Assembly: GCA_023548195.1 (NCBI GenBank)
Contig: JAJHZJ010000009.1
Coordinates: 186,001 to 250,000, forward strand
DNA: 64,000 nt
From: Bettongia penicillata ogilbyi
Taxonomy: Eukaryota > Chordata > Mammalia > Diprotodontia > Potoroidae
Direction of reading: 5' to 3'
Part shown: positions 23,811 through 35,114 of the stretch, piece by piece
How the letters are laid out: the number at the start of each line of letters is the position of its first letter
Position numbering within the stretch: position 1 is the stretch's first letter
The notes under the pieces: model-generated
Seen by the model: only the letters and a program-made list of their open reading frames with translations
The model's database searches: none
What the model was told of the DNA's origin: nothing
Made by a program: the position numbers and the translations under genes

Positions 23811-26524
23811 GATGATCGAAGATGGTGGAGTAGAAAGACACATGTTTACGAGCTCCGAACCCACAGCCCGTAGAATTAATGTAAAAAGAGATCCCCATAA
23901 ATTCTGGATCACTGTAAGGTGTGCAGAAACAGAGTGGAAGAGATTTCCGTTCCAGAGAGCCCTGAAGAGCCGTCCCCAGGGTCTGTTGCGCCCCGGAAAG
24001 TGGACCCCACCCCAGTGCTGCCCTGGCTGCGGCCCCAGAGAAGCTGATCTGAGCAGGCTTCAGGGAAGGAAGCTCTGGCAGCCGGGAAAGTCCCTCTGCC
24101 CACAGAAGCTACAGGTCAGTGAGAGGGACGGCTGGCTGGCCGAGGGGAGCGGGGTGTCTCCGTGACTCAGGCCCCCTCGGGAGGAAGCGGCGGTGGCAGA
24201 GGCGGGGGCAGGAAACGGCAGAGGCAGAGGCAGGGGCAGCTGCAGAGGCAGCAGCTGCAGTGGCAGCCCAGGACTCCCCCAACAGCAGGCAGGATCTTCA
24301 TTACTGAAAGTCTCTGCATAAACCCCCTGAGGGAGCTGAGCCTGAGAGACGGCCCTGCCCCACCCTGCTCCGTTACTGAAGGTCTCTGCATAAAGCCCCT
24401 GAGGGAGCTGAGCCTGGGAGGCGGCCCTGCCCCCACCCCAGCACCAGAACTAAAGCTCACATTGATTAGCAGCCGTGCATGGCGCGGAAAGCCCATTTGA
24501 ATCTCAGACCCCAAGCACTAGCTGGGCGGATCTAGGCAGGGGTGGACAGGAATCTCAGAAGTCAAGTAACTGGCTGGGAAAATGCCTAGAAAAGGGAAGA
24601 AAAATAAGACTATAGAGAGTTTTTTCCAATAGATGCAAATGATCCCGACTTTCGGATCTGACGACAAGGACATATTCTTGCCATCAGGGAAAGATGTGGA
24701 GGGTGGGGCCTCGGTACCCCAGACATCCCAGGGGGATGTCAGGTGGGCTCAGGCCTTGGAAGAGCTCAAAAAGGATTTTGAAAAGCAAGTTAGACAGGTG
24801 GAGGAAAAACTGGGAGGAGAAATGAGAGAGATGCAAGAAAAGTATGAAAAATGGGTCAATACCTTGGTTAAGGAGACCCAAAAAAATGCTGAAAAAAATA
24901 ACACCTTGAAAAATAGGCTCACTCAATTGGCAAAGAGGTTCAAAAAGCCAATGAGGAGAAGAATGCTTTCAAAAGCAGAATGAGCCAAATGGAAAAAGAG
25001 GTTCAAAAGCTCACTGAAGATAATAGTTCTCTCAAAATTAGAATGGAACAGATGGAGTCTAATGACTTTACGAGAAACCAAGAAATCACCAAACAAAACC
25101 AAAAGAATGAAAAAATGGAAGAGAATGTGAAATATCTCATGGGAAAAACAACTGACCTGGAAAATAGATCCAGGAGAGACAATTTAAAAATTATGGGACT
25201 ACCTGAAACTCATGATCAAAAAAAGACCCTAGATATCATCTTCCATGAAATTATCAAGGAAAACTGCCCTGACATTCTAGAACCAGAGGGCAAAATAAGT
25301 ATTGAAAGAATCCATGGATCACCACCTGAAAGAGATCCAAAAAGAGAAACTCCTAGGAACATTGTGGCCAAATTCCAGAACTCCCAGCTCAAGGAGAAAA
25401 TCTTACAAGCAGCTAGAAAGAAACAATTCCAGTATTATGGAAATAAAATCAGGATAACTCAAGATCTAGCATCTTCTACATTAAGGGATCGAAGGGCGTG
25501 GAATAGGATATTCCAGAAGTCAAAGGAACTAGGACTCAAACCAAGAATCACCATAAGTGAACTATTTACATTCCCACATGGAAAGACAATATTTGTAACT
25601 CTTAAAACTTTTCAGTACCTGGGTAGTTGGCGGGTCCATACACACACATGTACACGCATGCACGCACACACACATACACACATGCACACACACACAGAGA
25701 CAGAGAGCACAGAGTGAATTGAATAGGATGGGACCATATCTTAAAAGAAATTAAGGTAAATGGTGAGAGAGAAATGTAGTGGGAGGAAAGAGGGTGAAAT
25801 GGAATGGGGTAATTATATGTCATTTAAGAGGCAAGTAGGAGACTTTTTAGTGGAGGGAAAAAGAGGAGAGCTGAGGAAAAAAAAAACAAAAAACAAGAAG
25901 TTTACCCTCATCACATTTGACTAAAGGATGGAATAAAATGCACACTCATTTTGGTATGAAAACCTATCTTACAGTATAGGAAAGTGGGGGAGAAGGAGAT
26001 AAGCAAGGGGGGGATGATGGAAGGGAGGGCAAAGGGAGGAGGGAGGAATTTGAAGTCAACACTTGGGGAGGGACAGGATCAAAAGACAGAAGAGAAACAA
26101 TGAGGGGCAGGTTAGGATGGAGGGTAATTCAGTTAGTCTTACACAACACAACTATCAGGGAAGTCATTTGCAAAATTATACAGATATGGCCTATATTGAA
26201 TTGCCTGCCTTCCCAAAGGGAATGGGTGGGGAGGGAGGGATGGGGAGAATTTGGAACTTAAAGTTTTAGGAACAACTGTTTATTATTGCTGTTGCTACTA
26301 GGAAAGAAGACATACAGTTAATGAGGAATAGAAAGTTGTCTGGCCCTACAGGAGAAAAGAGAAGATGTAGACAAGAGAAGGGAGGGATGACAGAAGAGAG
26401 GGCAGATTGGAGATAGTGAAAATTAGATGGTTGGGGTATTGGGGTGGGGGGAAGGGATAAAAGAGGAGAAAATTTGGAACCCAAAATTTTGTGAAAATGA
26501 ATGTAAAAAGTTAAATAAAAAAAA
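23811..26524 (+). mobile_element. Half-L1 (ORF1-only) element, copy 1
   Basis: It runs from a GATGGTGGAGTAGAA start through a GC-rich 5' UTR, ORF1 and a 3' UTR of about 0.9 kb to a short A-tail, with no ORF2. Short direct repeats AAGAATAA (23802-23809, 26525-26532) probably mark the insertion. The 5' UTR has two copies of a 72-bp unit (from 24301 and 24373). Relative to copy 4, 179 bp covering the end of ORF1 and the start of the 3' UTR are missing. Confidence 0.85.
24582..25717 (+). pseudogene. Broken ORF1 of half-L1 copy 1
   Basis: This corresponds to the ORF1p of copy 2 (RNA-binding coiled-coil protein of L1). The native start is at 24582. Three lesions are visible: a CAA-TAG stop after residue 16, loss of one A near 24935 (GGCAAAGAGG where the others read GGCAAAAGAGG) that shifts frame, and an internal deletion after KPRIT that fuses the frame into 3' UTR sequence, including a CA/TG-rich microsatellite. 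It should make no functional protein. Confidence 0.9.
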
Positions 26525-26689
26525 AAGAATAAACCCCACTCTGTTGTTTCAATGGGGAAATATGATAGCCTCTTTAGCGATTCACTTCATAGGACTGATT
26601 AGTGAAGGGACTATCTTGTTCTTTAATTGGGTGTGCTCATAAATGTTTAATTGATTTTCTAGAAGAAAAAAAAAGCAAGTGTGACACAC

Positions 26690-27205
26690 TTTTAAGTATA
26701 GCCTACATTATTAACATTTCCTCTGATGTGGATATGGCATACAGTATCCTGGGGGTTTAAGAGAATATTAAGAGCTACTTTTCCAGTAGTTTTTGAGGTC
26801 CCTCCTGGGTGGGGGAGGGGGCTCATTCTGTAACTTGAAAGCATCCTAAAAGTCCCTTTCCTGTTATCTTGAAACACCATAAAACTTTTCCTTATCTTGT
26901 AGCACAAAATTACTCCCCCAAAAATTCCTTCTGTTTTCCTCATCCTGTATCATAAAATTCTCCACCTTCCTTATCCTGTCCTTATCTTTAACTACCATGA
27001 AATTCTAAAACTATATCATCATTCTGAACATCTACAATTTGTATAGCTTTCTGTCAGAATTTTGCTGTATATGCCTAGTTCCTCCAAATACCAGTCTCTG
27101 TTAGCCCCATTGTTGCAATAAAATCCATGTGCTTTCATGCTAATACAGCTCCCAATGGCTAAAGAGAACAACTAAACGAATTTTTTCACACCTGAACTCT
27201 CTCAA
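26690..27205 (+). mobile_element. Possible LTR-like element
   Basis: A pyrimidine-rich block with a possible poly(A) signal region (TTGTTGCAATAAAATCC near 27110) and a possible CA end (TTTTTTCACA). No target duplication or clear inverted termini were found, so this is only a suggestion. Confidence 0.3.
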
Positions 27206-28949
27206 ATCTGACCTCAACACCTCTGTCACTTTCTTAAGTCTAAACAATCAATAAAACAATAAATCGAACTCTGATTTGTAGGGTTTGCCAATTTCCAAGG
27301 TATGAATAATCACACTGAAAATTTAACAATTCAGCTCTCTCTTGAGCTGCCATGAGCTGGTTGTAACACCCCTCTGCATATGTCTTATCTCACTGACTAT
27401 ATTGTTGTATATATACATTATTATACATAATATGTATTATATGTTATTGTAATCTACTTGATTGCAAGGAAGACCTTCTGAAGGAGGTCACATGATCTAG
27501 ACTTTAAAAAGTGGGGAGAATTCTGTGTGTGGGGGTCTGAGAGGAAGTGGTAGTAGGGAAAGATGAGAATGTGGGCGGTAGAAGGGGGAGAATGAAGGAA
27601 GGAAGGAAATTAAAAGTATGAGAAGCTGCACAGATAGGAAAGCAGGGGTCACTGAACCAAAGGTAGGGAACTGTGGCACCCGTGCAATATTCACAGAGCC
27701 TACAGCATCCGTGACTATCCCACTACAATTCTGAATCTTGAAATACAACAGACTCTCTACATGAAGACAGAACCAAAACATTTATTCAGACACCAAACAG
27801 CCAAATCCATCATGATCTATACACAACAACAATGCAGGCAACACCATCCCCAAGCTTTCCCCTTGCTAGGCTTCCCACAAACCAGTTCCCTTAAACGAAA
27901 TCACAAATAAACTCTTTCACTCACATTAGCCATCTGCCTGCTTGCCTGCATCCTTCCTAGCTCTGCCTAGGCCCATGATTTAACTTCCTCCTAGCTCTGT
28001 TCTACCTTTCCAGTTCCACCCATTCATCAAGCTCCTCCCACCATATATGACATGTGATTTAAGCAGGTCACATGGGCCTATTAATGAAGTGGAAAGATTC
28101 AATCAGAGGCATTTGTTTATACTAAAACAAAAACAGCAAAAGGCGCTTGCCATCACAGTATGGAAGAGAGAAGACAGAAGACTCTTGAAGGATGGTTGGA
28201 AGTTATTGCAGAGGTAGAATGGGCAGGGATTTGTGACCAACTGGATATGAGAGGTAAGGAAAAGAGAAGGGTCAAAGCTAATACTGACTTTGAATAACAC
28301 CATCCAATCAGATCTTGTTGGTAGGCAACATTTAGAATGTTCATTTGTCCCTTGCTCTACAGCAGATACACTGCATTGGTGAGCCAAAAGAAGGGATCAC
28401 TTAAAGACAAACAACTGAAGCCTTGACTACGTGGAAACATGACTAGAAAATCATACATACATTATGTATAGAGTTTATTGGCCTGATTCTCCTATTGGTC
28501 TTCATGAACACTGTTCCAACATTCAAAAGAGCACAGAAGGGGGAGGGTTTGAGAGGGGGTAGAAGGGGGGTTGGGGGGGGAATGCCTCTTTTATAATTAT
28601 CTTTCTTATCTCACAGGAATGAAGAACATCTAGCCCATAGGATGGATCTGACCTGTGGACTTATTTCATTTGAATTACCAAGAGAGTAATCCCTCCACCT
28701 GGCTTGAAGGTTATTATCCCATTGAGGACAAGGCTTCTGAAAGTGTTAGAATAACTGAAAATTGAAGAATCAAAATTGTTGACTATTTAATTTATCCTCA
28801 TTTCAACTTCAGCCATCCTACTGGGATGGGATCAGACCTGTGATTTCATTAATACCAGAAACGCCCCATGAGGAAACTACTATTGGTACTTTCTCCACAA
28901 CTCAGGAGACCATTCTTTGCCTCATTTTTTTAAAAGCCTTATTCACTGA
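27206..28949. other. Intergenic stretch, nothing recognised
   Basis: No host gene, RNA gene or clear repeat family is seen. A short TATA/ATAT-rich part lies near 27410-27445 and a G-run region near 28545-28585. Confidence 0.4.
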
Positions 28950-29200
28950 AGGAGCACTGCCTCAGTTACCCTGAGATCTGCTAAAGACTTTAGCTTGAAA
29001 AAGTCAAGATCCTCCACTGCATCCTAGGCCATCTCCAGTTGTCCATATCTATATCTGGCCACTGGACCCAGAGGGCTTCTGAGGAGAAAGTGAAGTTGGT
29101 GACTTTGCACAGCCCTCCCTCACTTAAATTCAATTCACTTGTATGTCATAGCACCACTTCCTTGATGTCATGAGACTCTTCAAGAACAAGGACAGACAGT
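28950..29200 (+). mobile_element. Marsupial retroposon 3' end (RTE-like, uncertain family)
   Basis: CTAGGCCATCTCCAGTTGTC, TGGCCACTGGACCCAGAG, GAGGAGAAAGTGAAG, TTTGCACAGCCCTCCCTCAC and TTGATGTCATGAGACTCTTC occur in order. A related but separate copy is seen at 37535-37660. I recognise this as a common marsupial retroposon end, but the family name is uncertain. Confidence 0.5.
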
Positions 29201-29279
29201 GTTAGAGTTGCCTGGGGCATACTTTAAGTGATTTATCCAGGATCATATATCCAGCATATAGCAGGGGCAGGACTTGAGC

Positions 29280-30200
29280 CCAAGGTTCCCTGACTCTTTC
29301 TACATTATAATAATAATGTTTGTGTAGCATGTGTGTGTGTGTGTTTATCTCATTTAATCCCCATGAGAGTCCTGTGAAGTATTTCTATTAATAACCCCCA
29401 TTTTATAGATAAAGAAACTGAGACAGCACAGGGTCACATAGGCAGTGTCTGCGGGATTATTAGAACTCACATCTTCCTGACTTCAAGTCCAGTGCTCTAT
29501 ATACTACTATCAGCTAGCTTCCATTATACTATCCTGTTCCTGAAATCATCATCATCATTGCTATCATAATTCTTATTTTTATGTTGCTTGAAGGTCTACG
29601 AAGCACCTTCCTATAACATTCCTATGAAGTTAGTAATGAAAGTATTATTGTCTCCATTTTACAAATCATACAATCACAGAATTTGCAACCAGAAGAGACC
29701 CAAGCATCGTCTAGTCTAAAACTGTCATTGTAGAGATGAAGATATCAAATCTCAGGGAGATGAAGTGATCTATTCAAGGTCTCACAGGTAGGAATTGGTA
29801 GAATTTTGAACTGAATCCAAGTCCTCTGACTCCTAAATGAGGAAACAGATTCAGAGGTTGTGACTTGTTCAAAATAGTTGCTGTTTGATTGTTTCACTTG
29901 TGTCCAACTGTTCTTGACCCTTTTTGGGGTTTTCTTGGCAAAGATACTAGAATGGCTTACCATTCTTTCTCTGGCTCATTATGACAGATGAAGAAACTGA
30001 GGCAAACAGGGTTAAGTGGCTTCCTGATTTTAGTCTCTACAGTCTATCCAAGTGCCACCTAGTTTCCCCTTGCTCAAAATTACAAGAGTAGTAAGCACCA
30101 GATCCAGGTTTCAAACTCAGGTCCTCTGACTCCAGATAAGGAAACTGATGCTCAGAGAGAAATTATGTAGTTTGCCCAAAGTCACACTGGAAGTAAATAA
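29280..30200 (-). repeat. Cluster of reversed SINEs
   Basis: Reversed MIR-like copies lie at about 29280-29530, 29660-29850 and 30085-30200. A reversed marsupial MAR1-type SINE lies at about 29876-30075, recognised by GGGGTTTTCTTGGCAAAGAT and GATGAAGAAACTGAGGC. Confidence 0.65.
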
Positions 30201-30389
30201 CAGAACCAAATAAGGAAGTTGAGGTCCACAGAGTTTAAATAGCTTGCTCATTACAGCTATCAATTATCCTAAATGAGAAAGTCCAGTTATTTCCCATACT
30301 ATAGTACAGCTCCTTTTAAGTGTTAACAAGTAAAGTCCACGCCAAAGTGAAAAAGAGAGCATGCAGGATAGTATGGGAACAGAAGCCCT

Positions 30390-30425
30390 GCCATGCCATG
30401 CCATGCTATACCATGCCATACCATT
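30390..30425 (+). repeat. Short (CCATG/CCATA)n tract
   Basis: About seven pentamers of CCATG, CTATA or CCATA in tandem. Confidence 0.8.
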
Positions 30426-30849
30426 TGAGAATTAGTTAAAAGACCAGGAGGTATTAGTACAGAAAAAAGACAACAGTGACAAGGATACTTAGATACCTGT
30501 CTTTAAGTATCTTAAGGGCTATCATACTAAAGATGTAAATAGTTAGAAGCTACCAAGTAGCAAATTTCAGTAAAGAATTCCTAAAAATTAGGGTTGTTCT
30601 AAAGTGAAATGGGATACTCTGGGATATCTATAATGTTCCTCACCACTAGAAATCTCAAAGTGGAAACTAAATGCCTAGTGTGGGAAAAGGGAATATTTTT
30701 CAACTCGAGGTTGAAGTAGATGACCTCAGAGGTTACATTCAATGCTAAGTTTCTATGAACTTTATTTAGTAACCAATAGGGAGATATTTGAGGGAGGGGT
30801 GGGGGAAGAAGAGGAGAAGTATAAGGATAAGATACAGGAAATAAACAAT

Positions 30850-31100
30850 TATCAATCAAAACTATAAGCATGAATTGGATCTGCTTATGTCAAAATCAAA
30901 AGGAGTTAAGAGAATAGATGAGTCCAATATGTTATTCACAAGAAACATATTGGAAACATATAGATACATAGAGTGCTAAAATAAGAATCTGGAACAAAAT
31001 CTAAAATGTTTTAAGTGGACTCAAGAAAAACAGGGATAATAATCATGATCTCAGACAAGATAACAATAAGAAGTATTTACTTAAAATAAAGTTAAATGGA
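30850..31100 (+). mobile_element. L1 ORF2 endonuclease-region relic, left part
   Basis: Decayed L1 ORF2 wording includes TTCACAAGAAACATATTGG, TCTGGAACAAAATCTA and ATGATCTCAGACAAG (the I-S-D-K segment of the L1 endonuclease). It resumes at about 36945-37125 (CATCTAAATTCTCAAAAG, CTAGACAAATCTAAC) after the older half-L1 insertion, so it is the oldest layer of a nest. Confidence 0.65.
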
Positions 31101-32122
31101 GGGGGGTGGGGTAGAGCCAAGATGGCAGAGTACAAAGATGGACATACTCTAGCTCTCCACCAATAGCCCATAAAATACCTATAAAAAATTACTCTAAACA
31201 AATTCTGGAGAAGCAGAATCCACAAAACGACAAACTGAAAGAGATTTCCAGCCCAAGATAGCTTGGAAGGCCAACAAGAAAGTTCTATCACCCTGGACTC
31301 AGAAGAGTGCAGCCCAGGCTTGGCCACAGCATGGACAGGGCTGGAGTAGGCTTCAGGGCATGGAGTCATGGGCAGCAGCTGTCATTCCCAGATTTCTCAA
31401 CCCACAAATGCCAAAGATAGCTTTGAGAAGGGAGTTCAGTCCATTCCAGCCCTGGCACCAGGGAAGCAGCAGCATCCATTTTTGGAGCCCTCAGTCTAAA
31501 GACCCTGGGAGAATTGAGCAGCTGATCTGGGTCTCAGTACTGAGTGGCAGCCCTAGTGTGAGGAGGAGCACTGGCATGGTGGAACTGGTGGAGGCTCTGT
31601 AGAGGGAATCCTACTGTCAGATCCCGGGCAGATTGTGGTTGATCCCAGACTAGAGTGCAGGCCAAGAGAGAAGTAAACTCCTCTCCCTTGATTGTGCCAC
31701 CTTGGAGGAACTGAGGACTTATAGGCTCCTACAGTATACCATCCACTAGACAAAGGACTCAAAAGTCAAGTAACTGGCTGGGAAAATGCCAAAAAAGGGA
31801 AAAAAATAAGACTAAGAAGCCTATTTTTTTGGTGAAAAGGTATTTTCTTCCATCCTTTCAGATGAGGAAGAACAAAGCATACCATCAGAGGAAGACACAC
31901 AAGTCAAAGCTTCTACATCCAAAACCTCCAAAAAATATGCAATGCTCTCAGGCCATGGAAGAGCCCAAAAAGGATTTTTAAAATCAAGTAAGAGAGGTGG
32001 AGGAAAAATTGGGAAGAAAAATGAGAGCCATGCAAGAAAATCATGAAAAGTGAGTCAACAGCTTACTAAAGGAGACCCAAAAAATGCTGAAGAAAATAAT
32101 ACCTTTAAAAATAGACTAACCC

Positions 32123-35080
32123 TAGATGGCGGAGTAGAAGGACGCACGTTTACGAGCTCCGAAACCAAAGCCCATGGAATTGGTGTAGAAAGAGTCCCCC
32201 ATAGATTCTGGGTGAGTGCAAGGTGTGCAGAGGCAGAGTGGAGGAGATTTCCGTCCCAGGGAGCCCTCAAGACCCGTCCCCAGGGTCCGGCGCGCCCCGG
32301 AGAGTAAACCCGACCCCCAGCGCTGCCCTGGCCGAGGCCTCAGAGAAGCGAATCCGAGCAGGCTTCAGAGACGGAAGCTGAAGCAGCCGGGAAAGTCCCT
32401 CCGCCCACAGAAGCAGGTCAGTGAGAGAGGCCGCGCTGAAGGAGAGGGGAAGCAGGGAGCCTCCGTGACTCGGGCCCCCTCGGAGGAAGCGGCGGCGGCG
32501 GGGACGGGGGCAGGAAGCGGTGGCGGCAGAGGCGTGGGCTGGGGCTGAGGCGGCAGCGGCCCGGGACTCAGGAATCCCCCAGCTGCAGGCGGGATCTTCA
32601 TTACGGAAGATTCCCGCATAAAACCTGACGGAGCTGAGCCTGGGAAACGGCCCTGCCCCCGCCCCGCTCTGTTGCTGAAGACTTCTGCTCGGGACCCCCG
32701 GGGGAGCTGAGATTGGGAGGCGGGCCCCCCACCCCGCCCCCACCCGCTCCATTCTTGAGAGTCGCTGCATAAAGCCCCCCCCCCCCCCCTCCCCCCGAGG
32801 GATCAGAGTCTCGGAGACAGCCCTGGCCCCGCCCCAGCACCTGAACTAAAGCTCACTGATTGACAGCCAGCAGGAGGAAAGCCCATTTGAATCTCAGAGG
32901 CCAGGCGCTGGCTGGGCGGATCCAGGCGGGGGTGGAAGGGAATCTCAGAGGTCAAGTAACTGGCTGGGAAAATGCCTAGAAAGGGGAAGAAAAATAAGAC
33001 TTTAGAGAGTTTTTTCCAACAAATGCAAATGATCCCGACCTTCGGATCTGATGGGGAGGACGAGAACGTATTTTTCCCATCAGGGAAAGATGTGGAGGGC
33101 GGGGCCTCAGTACCCCAGACACCCCAGGGGGGTGTTGGGTGGGCTCAGGCCTTGGAAGAGCTTAAAAAGGATTTTGAAAAGCAAGTTAGACAGGTGGAGG
33201 AAAGACTGGGAAAAGAAATGACAAAGATGCAAGAAGAGTATGAAAAAAAGGTCAATATCTTGGTAAAGGAGACCCAAAAAAATGCTGAGGAAATTAACAC
33301 CCTGAAAAATAGGCTCACTCAATTGGCAAAAGAGGTTCAAAAAGCCAATGAGGAGAAGAATGCATTCAAAAGCAAAATGAGCCAAATGGAAAAAGAGGCT
33401 CAAAAGCTCACTGAATTTAATAGTTCTCTCAAAATTAGAATGGAACAGATGGAGTCTAATGATTTTATGAGAAACCAAGAAATCACCAAACAAAACCAAA
33501 AGAACAATAAAATGGAAGAGAATGTGAAATATCTCATGGGAAAAACAACTGACCTGGAAAATAGATCAAGGAGAGACAACTTAAAAATTATGGGACTACC
33601 TGAAAGCCATGATCAAAAAAAGAGCCTAGACATCGTCTTGCATGAAATTATCAAGGAAAACTGCCCTGACATTCTAGAACCAGAGGGCAAAATAAGTATT
33701 GAAAGAATCCATCGATCACCACCTGAAAGAGATCCAAAAAGAGAAACTCCTAGGAACATTGTGGCCAAATTCCAGAACTCCCAGCTCAAGGAAAAAATCT
33801 TGCAAGCAGCCAGAAACAAACAATTCCAGTACTGTGGTAATACAATCAGGATAACCCAAGATCTAGCAGCTTCTACATTAAGGGATCGAAGGGCGTGGAA
33901 TAGGATATTCCAGAAGGCAAAGGAACTAGGACTCAAACCAAGAATCACCTACCCGGCTAAACTGAGTATAATATTTCAAGGGAAAATATGGTCTTTCAAT
34001 GAAACAGAGGACTTTCAATCATTCTTGATGAAAAAACCAGAGCTGAAAAGAAAATTTGACTTTCAAACACAAGAATGAGAGGAAGCATGCAAAAGTAAAC
34101 AGCAAGGAGAAGTATTAAGGGACTTACCAGAAATGAACTGTTTGCATTCATACATGGAAGGACAATATTTCTAACTCTTAAAACTTTTCAGTATCTGGGT
34201 GGTTGGTGGGACCACACATACACATGTACACGCATGCACACACATACACACATGCATTCACATGCAGAGACAGAGAGCACAGATTGAACTGAATAGGATG
34301 GGACCATACCTTAAAAGGAATTAAGGTAAATGATGAGAGAGAAATGTAGTGAGAGGAAAGAGGGAGAAATGGAAGGGGGTAACTATATGTCATTTAAGAG
34401 GCAAGTAGGAGATGTTTTTAGTGGAGGGAAAAAGAGGAGAGCTGAAGAAAAAAAAACAAACAAACAAACAAAAGTTTACCCTCATCACATTTGACTAAAC
34501 GAAGGAGTGAAATGCACACTCATTTTGGTATGAAAACCTATCTTACAGTATAAGAAAGCGGGGGAGAAGGAGATATTGGGGGGGGATGATGGAAGGGAGG
34601 GCAAAGGGAGGAGGGAGTAATTGAAAGTCAACACTTGGGGAGGGACAGGATCAAAGAGAAACAATGAGGGGCAGGTGAGGAGGGATGGCAATTCAGTTAG
34701 TCTTACACAACACGACTATCAGGAAGGTCATTTGCAAAGCTACACAGATATGGCCTATAATGAATTGCCTGCCGTACCAAAGGGAATGGGTGGGGAGGGA
34801 GGGATGGCGAGAATTTGGAACTCAAAGTTTTAGGAACAATTGTTTAGTATTGCTGTTGCAACTAGGAAAGAAGACATACAGTTAATGAGGAATAGAAAGT
34901 CATCTGGCCCTACAGGAGAAAAGAGAAGATAGAGACAAGGGAAGGGAGGGATGACAGAAGAGAGGACAGATTGGAGATAGGGAAAATTAGATTGCTTGGG
35001 GTATTGGGGTGGGGGGAGGGGAGAAAAAGGGAGAAAATTTGGAACCCAAAAATTTGTGAAAATGAATGTAAAATAAATAA

Positions 35081-35107
<27 letters not shown>
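32123..35107 (+). mobile_element. Half-L1 (ORF1-only) element, copy 2, near full length
   Basis: About 3.0 kb, flanked by the perfect 16-bp duplication AAAAATAGACTAACCC (32107-32122 and 35108-35123). It starts TAGATGGCGGAGTAGAA, a few bases short of the longest copy. It has a GC-rich 5' UTR with three variant 72-bp-type units (about 32597-32840), an intact ORF1, a 3' UTR of about 1 kb with a CA/TG microsatellite, and an A-tail of more than 30 bases. No ORF2 is present. The intact frame, clean duplication and long tail indicate the youngest insertion of its family in the window. Confidence 0.93.
32972..34078 (+). CDS. Intact ORF1 protein of a half-L1 retrotransposon
   Basis: This 368-residue L1 ORF1p homologue is a trimeric RNA-binding and chaperone protein that coats element RNA in cytoplasmic particles. 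The start MPRKGKKNKTLESFF is shared by the other copies. Residues about 57-196 form a long heptad-rich coiled coil (EELKKDFEKQVRQVEERLG onward). About 197-285 is an RRM with NLKIMGLP (203-210) and RNIVAKFQN (261-269) as the RNP-like strands. About 286-368 is the C-terminal domain with RDRRAWNRIFQKAKELGLKP. The human L1 protein is 338 residues, so the length is normal. It is the only undamaged ORF1 here. No reverse transcriptase follows within the element; its TGA is followed directly by the 3' UTR. Expression would depend on the element's own 5' UTR. Confidence 0.93.
   Translation: MPRKGKKNKTLESFFQQMQMIPTFGSDGEDENVFFPSGKDVEGGASVPQTPQGGVGWAQALEELKKDFEKQVRQVEERLGKEMTKMQEEYEKKVNILVKETQKNAEEINTLKNRLTQLAKEVQKANEEKNAFKSKMSQMEKEAQKLTEFNSSLKIRMEQMESNDFMRNQEITKQNQKNNKMEENVKYLMGKTTDLENRSRRDNLKIMGLPESHDQKKSLDIVLHEIIKENCPDILEPEGKISIERIHRSPPERDPKRETPRNIVAKFQNSQLKEKILQAARNKQFQYCGNTIRITQDLAASTLRDRRAWNRIFQKAKELGLKPRITYPAKLSIIFQGKIWSFNETEDFQSFLMKKPELKRKFDFQTQE

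Positions 35108-35114
<7 letters not shown>

Noticed and set aside
26690..27205. Confident LTR call
   Set aside because: No target duplication or matched termini; kept only as a low-confidence feature.
33107..33499. Conserved antisense frame of about 130 codons in each half-L1 copy (also at 40066-40458 and 52557-52946)
   Set aside because: It is the exact antisense of the ORF1 coiled coil, and its conservation follows from ORF1 and recent copying. No independent evidence of translation.
32123..35107. Possibility that copy 2 is a domesticated host gene
   Set aside because: Target duplication, A-tail and several sister copies show it is a mobile element insertion; there are no introns or host promoter.
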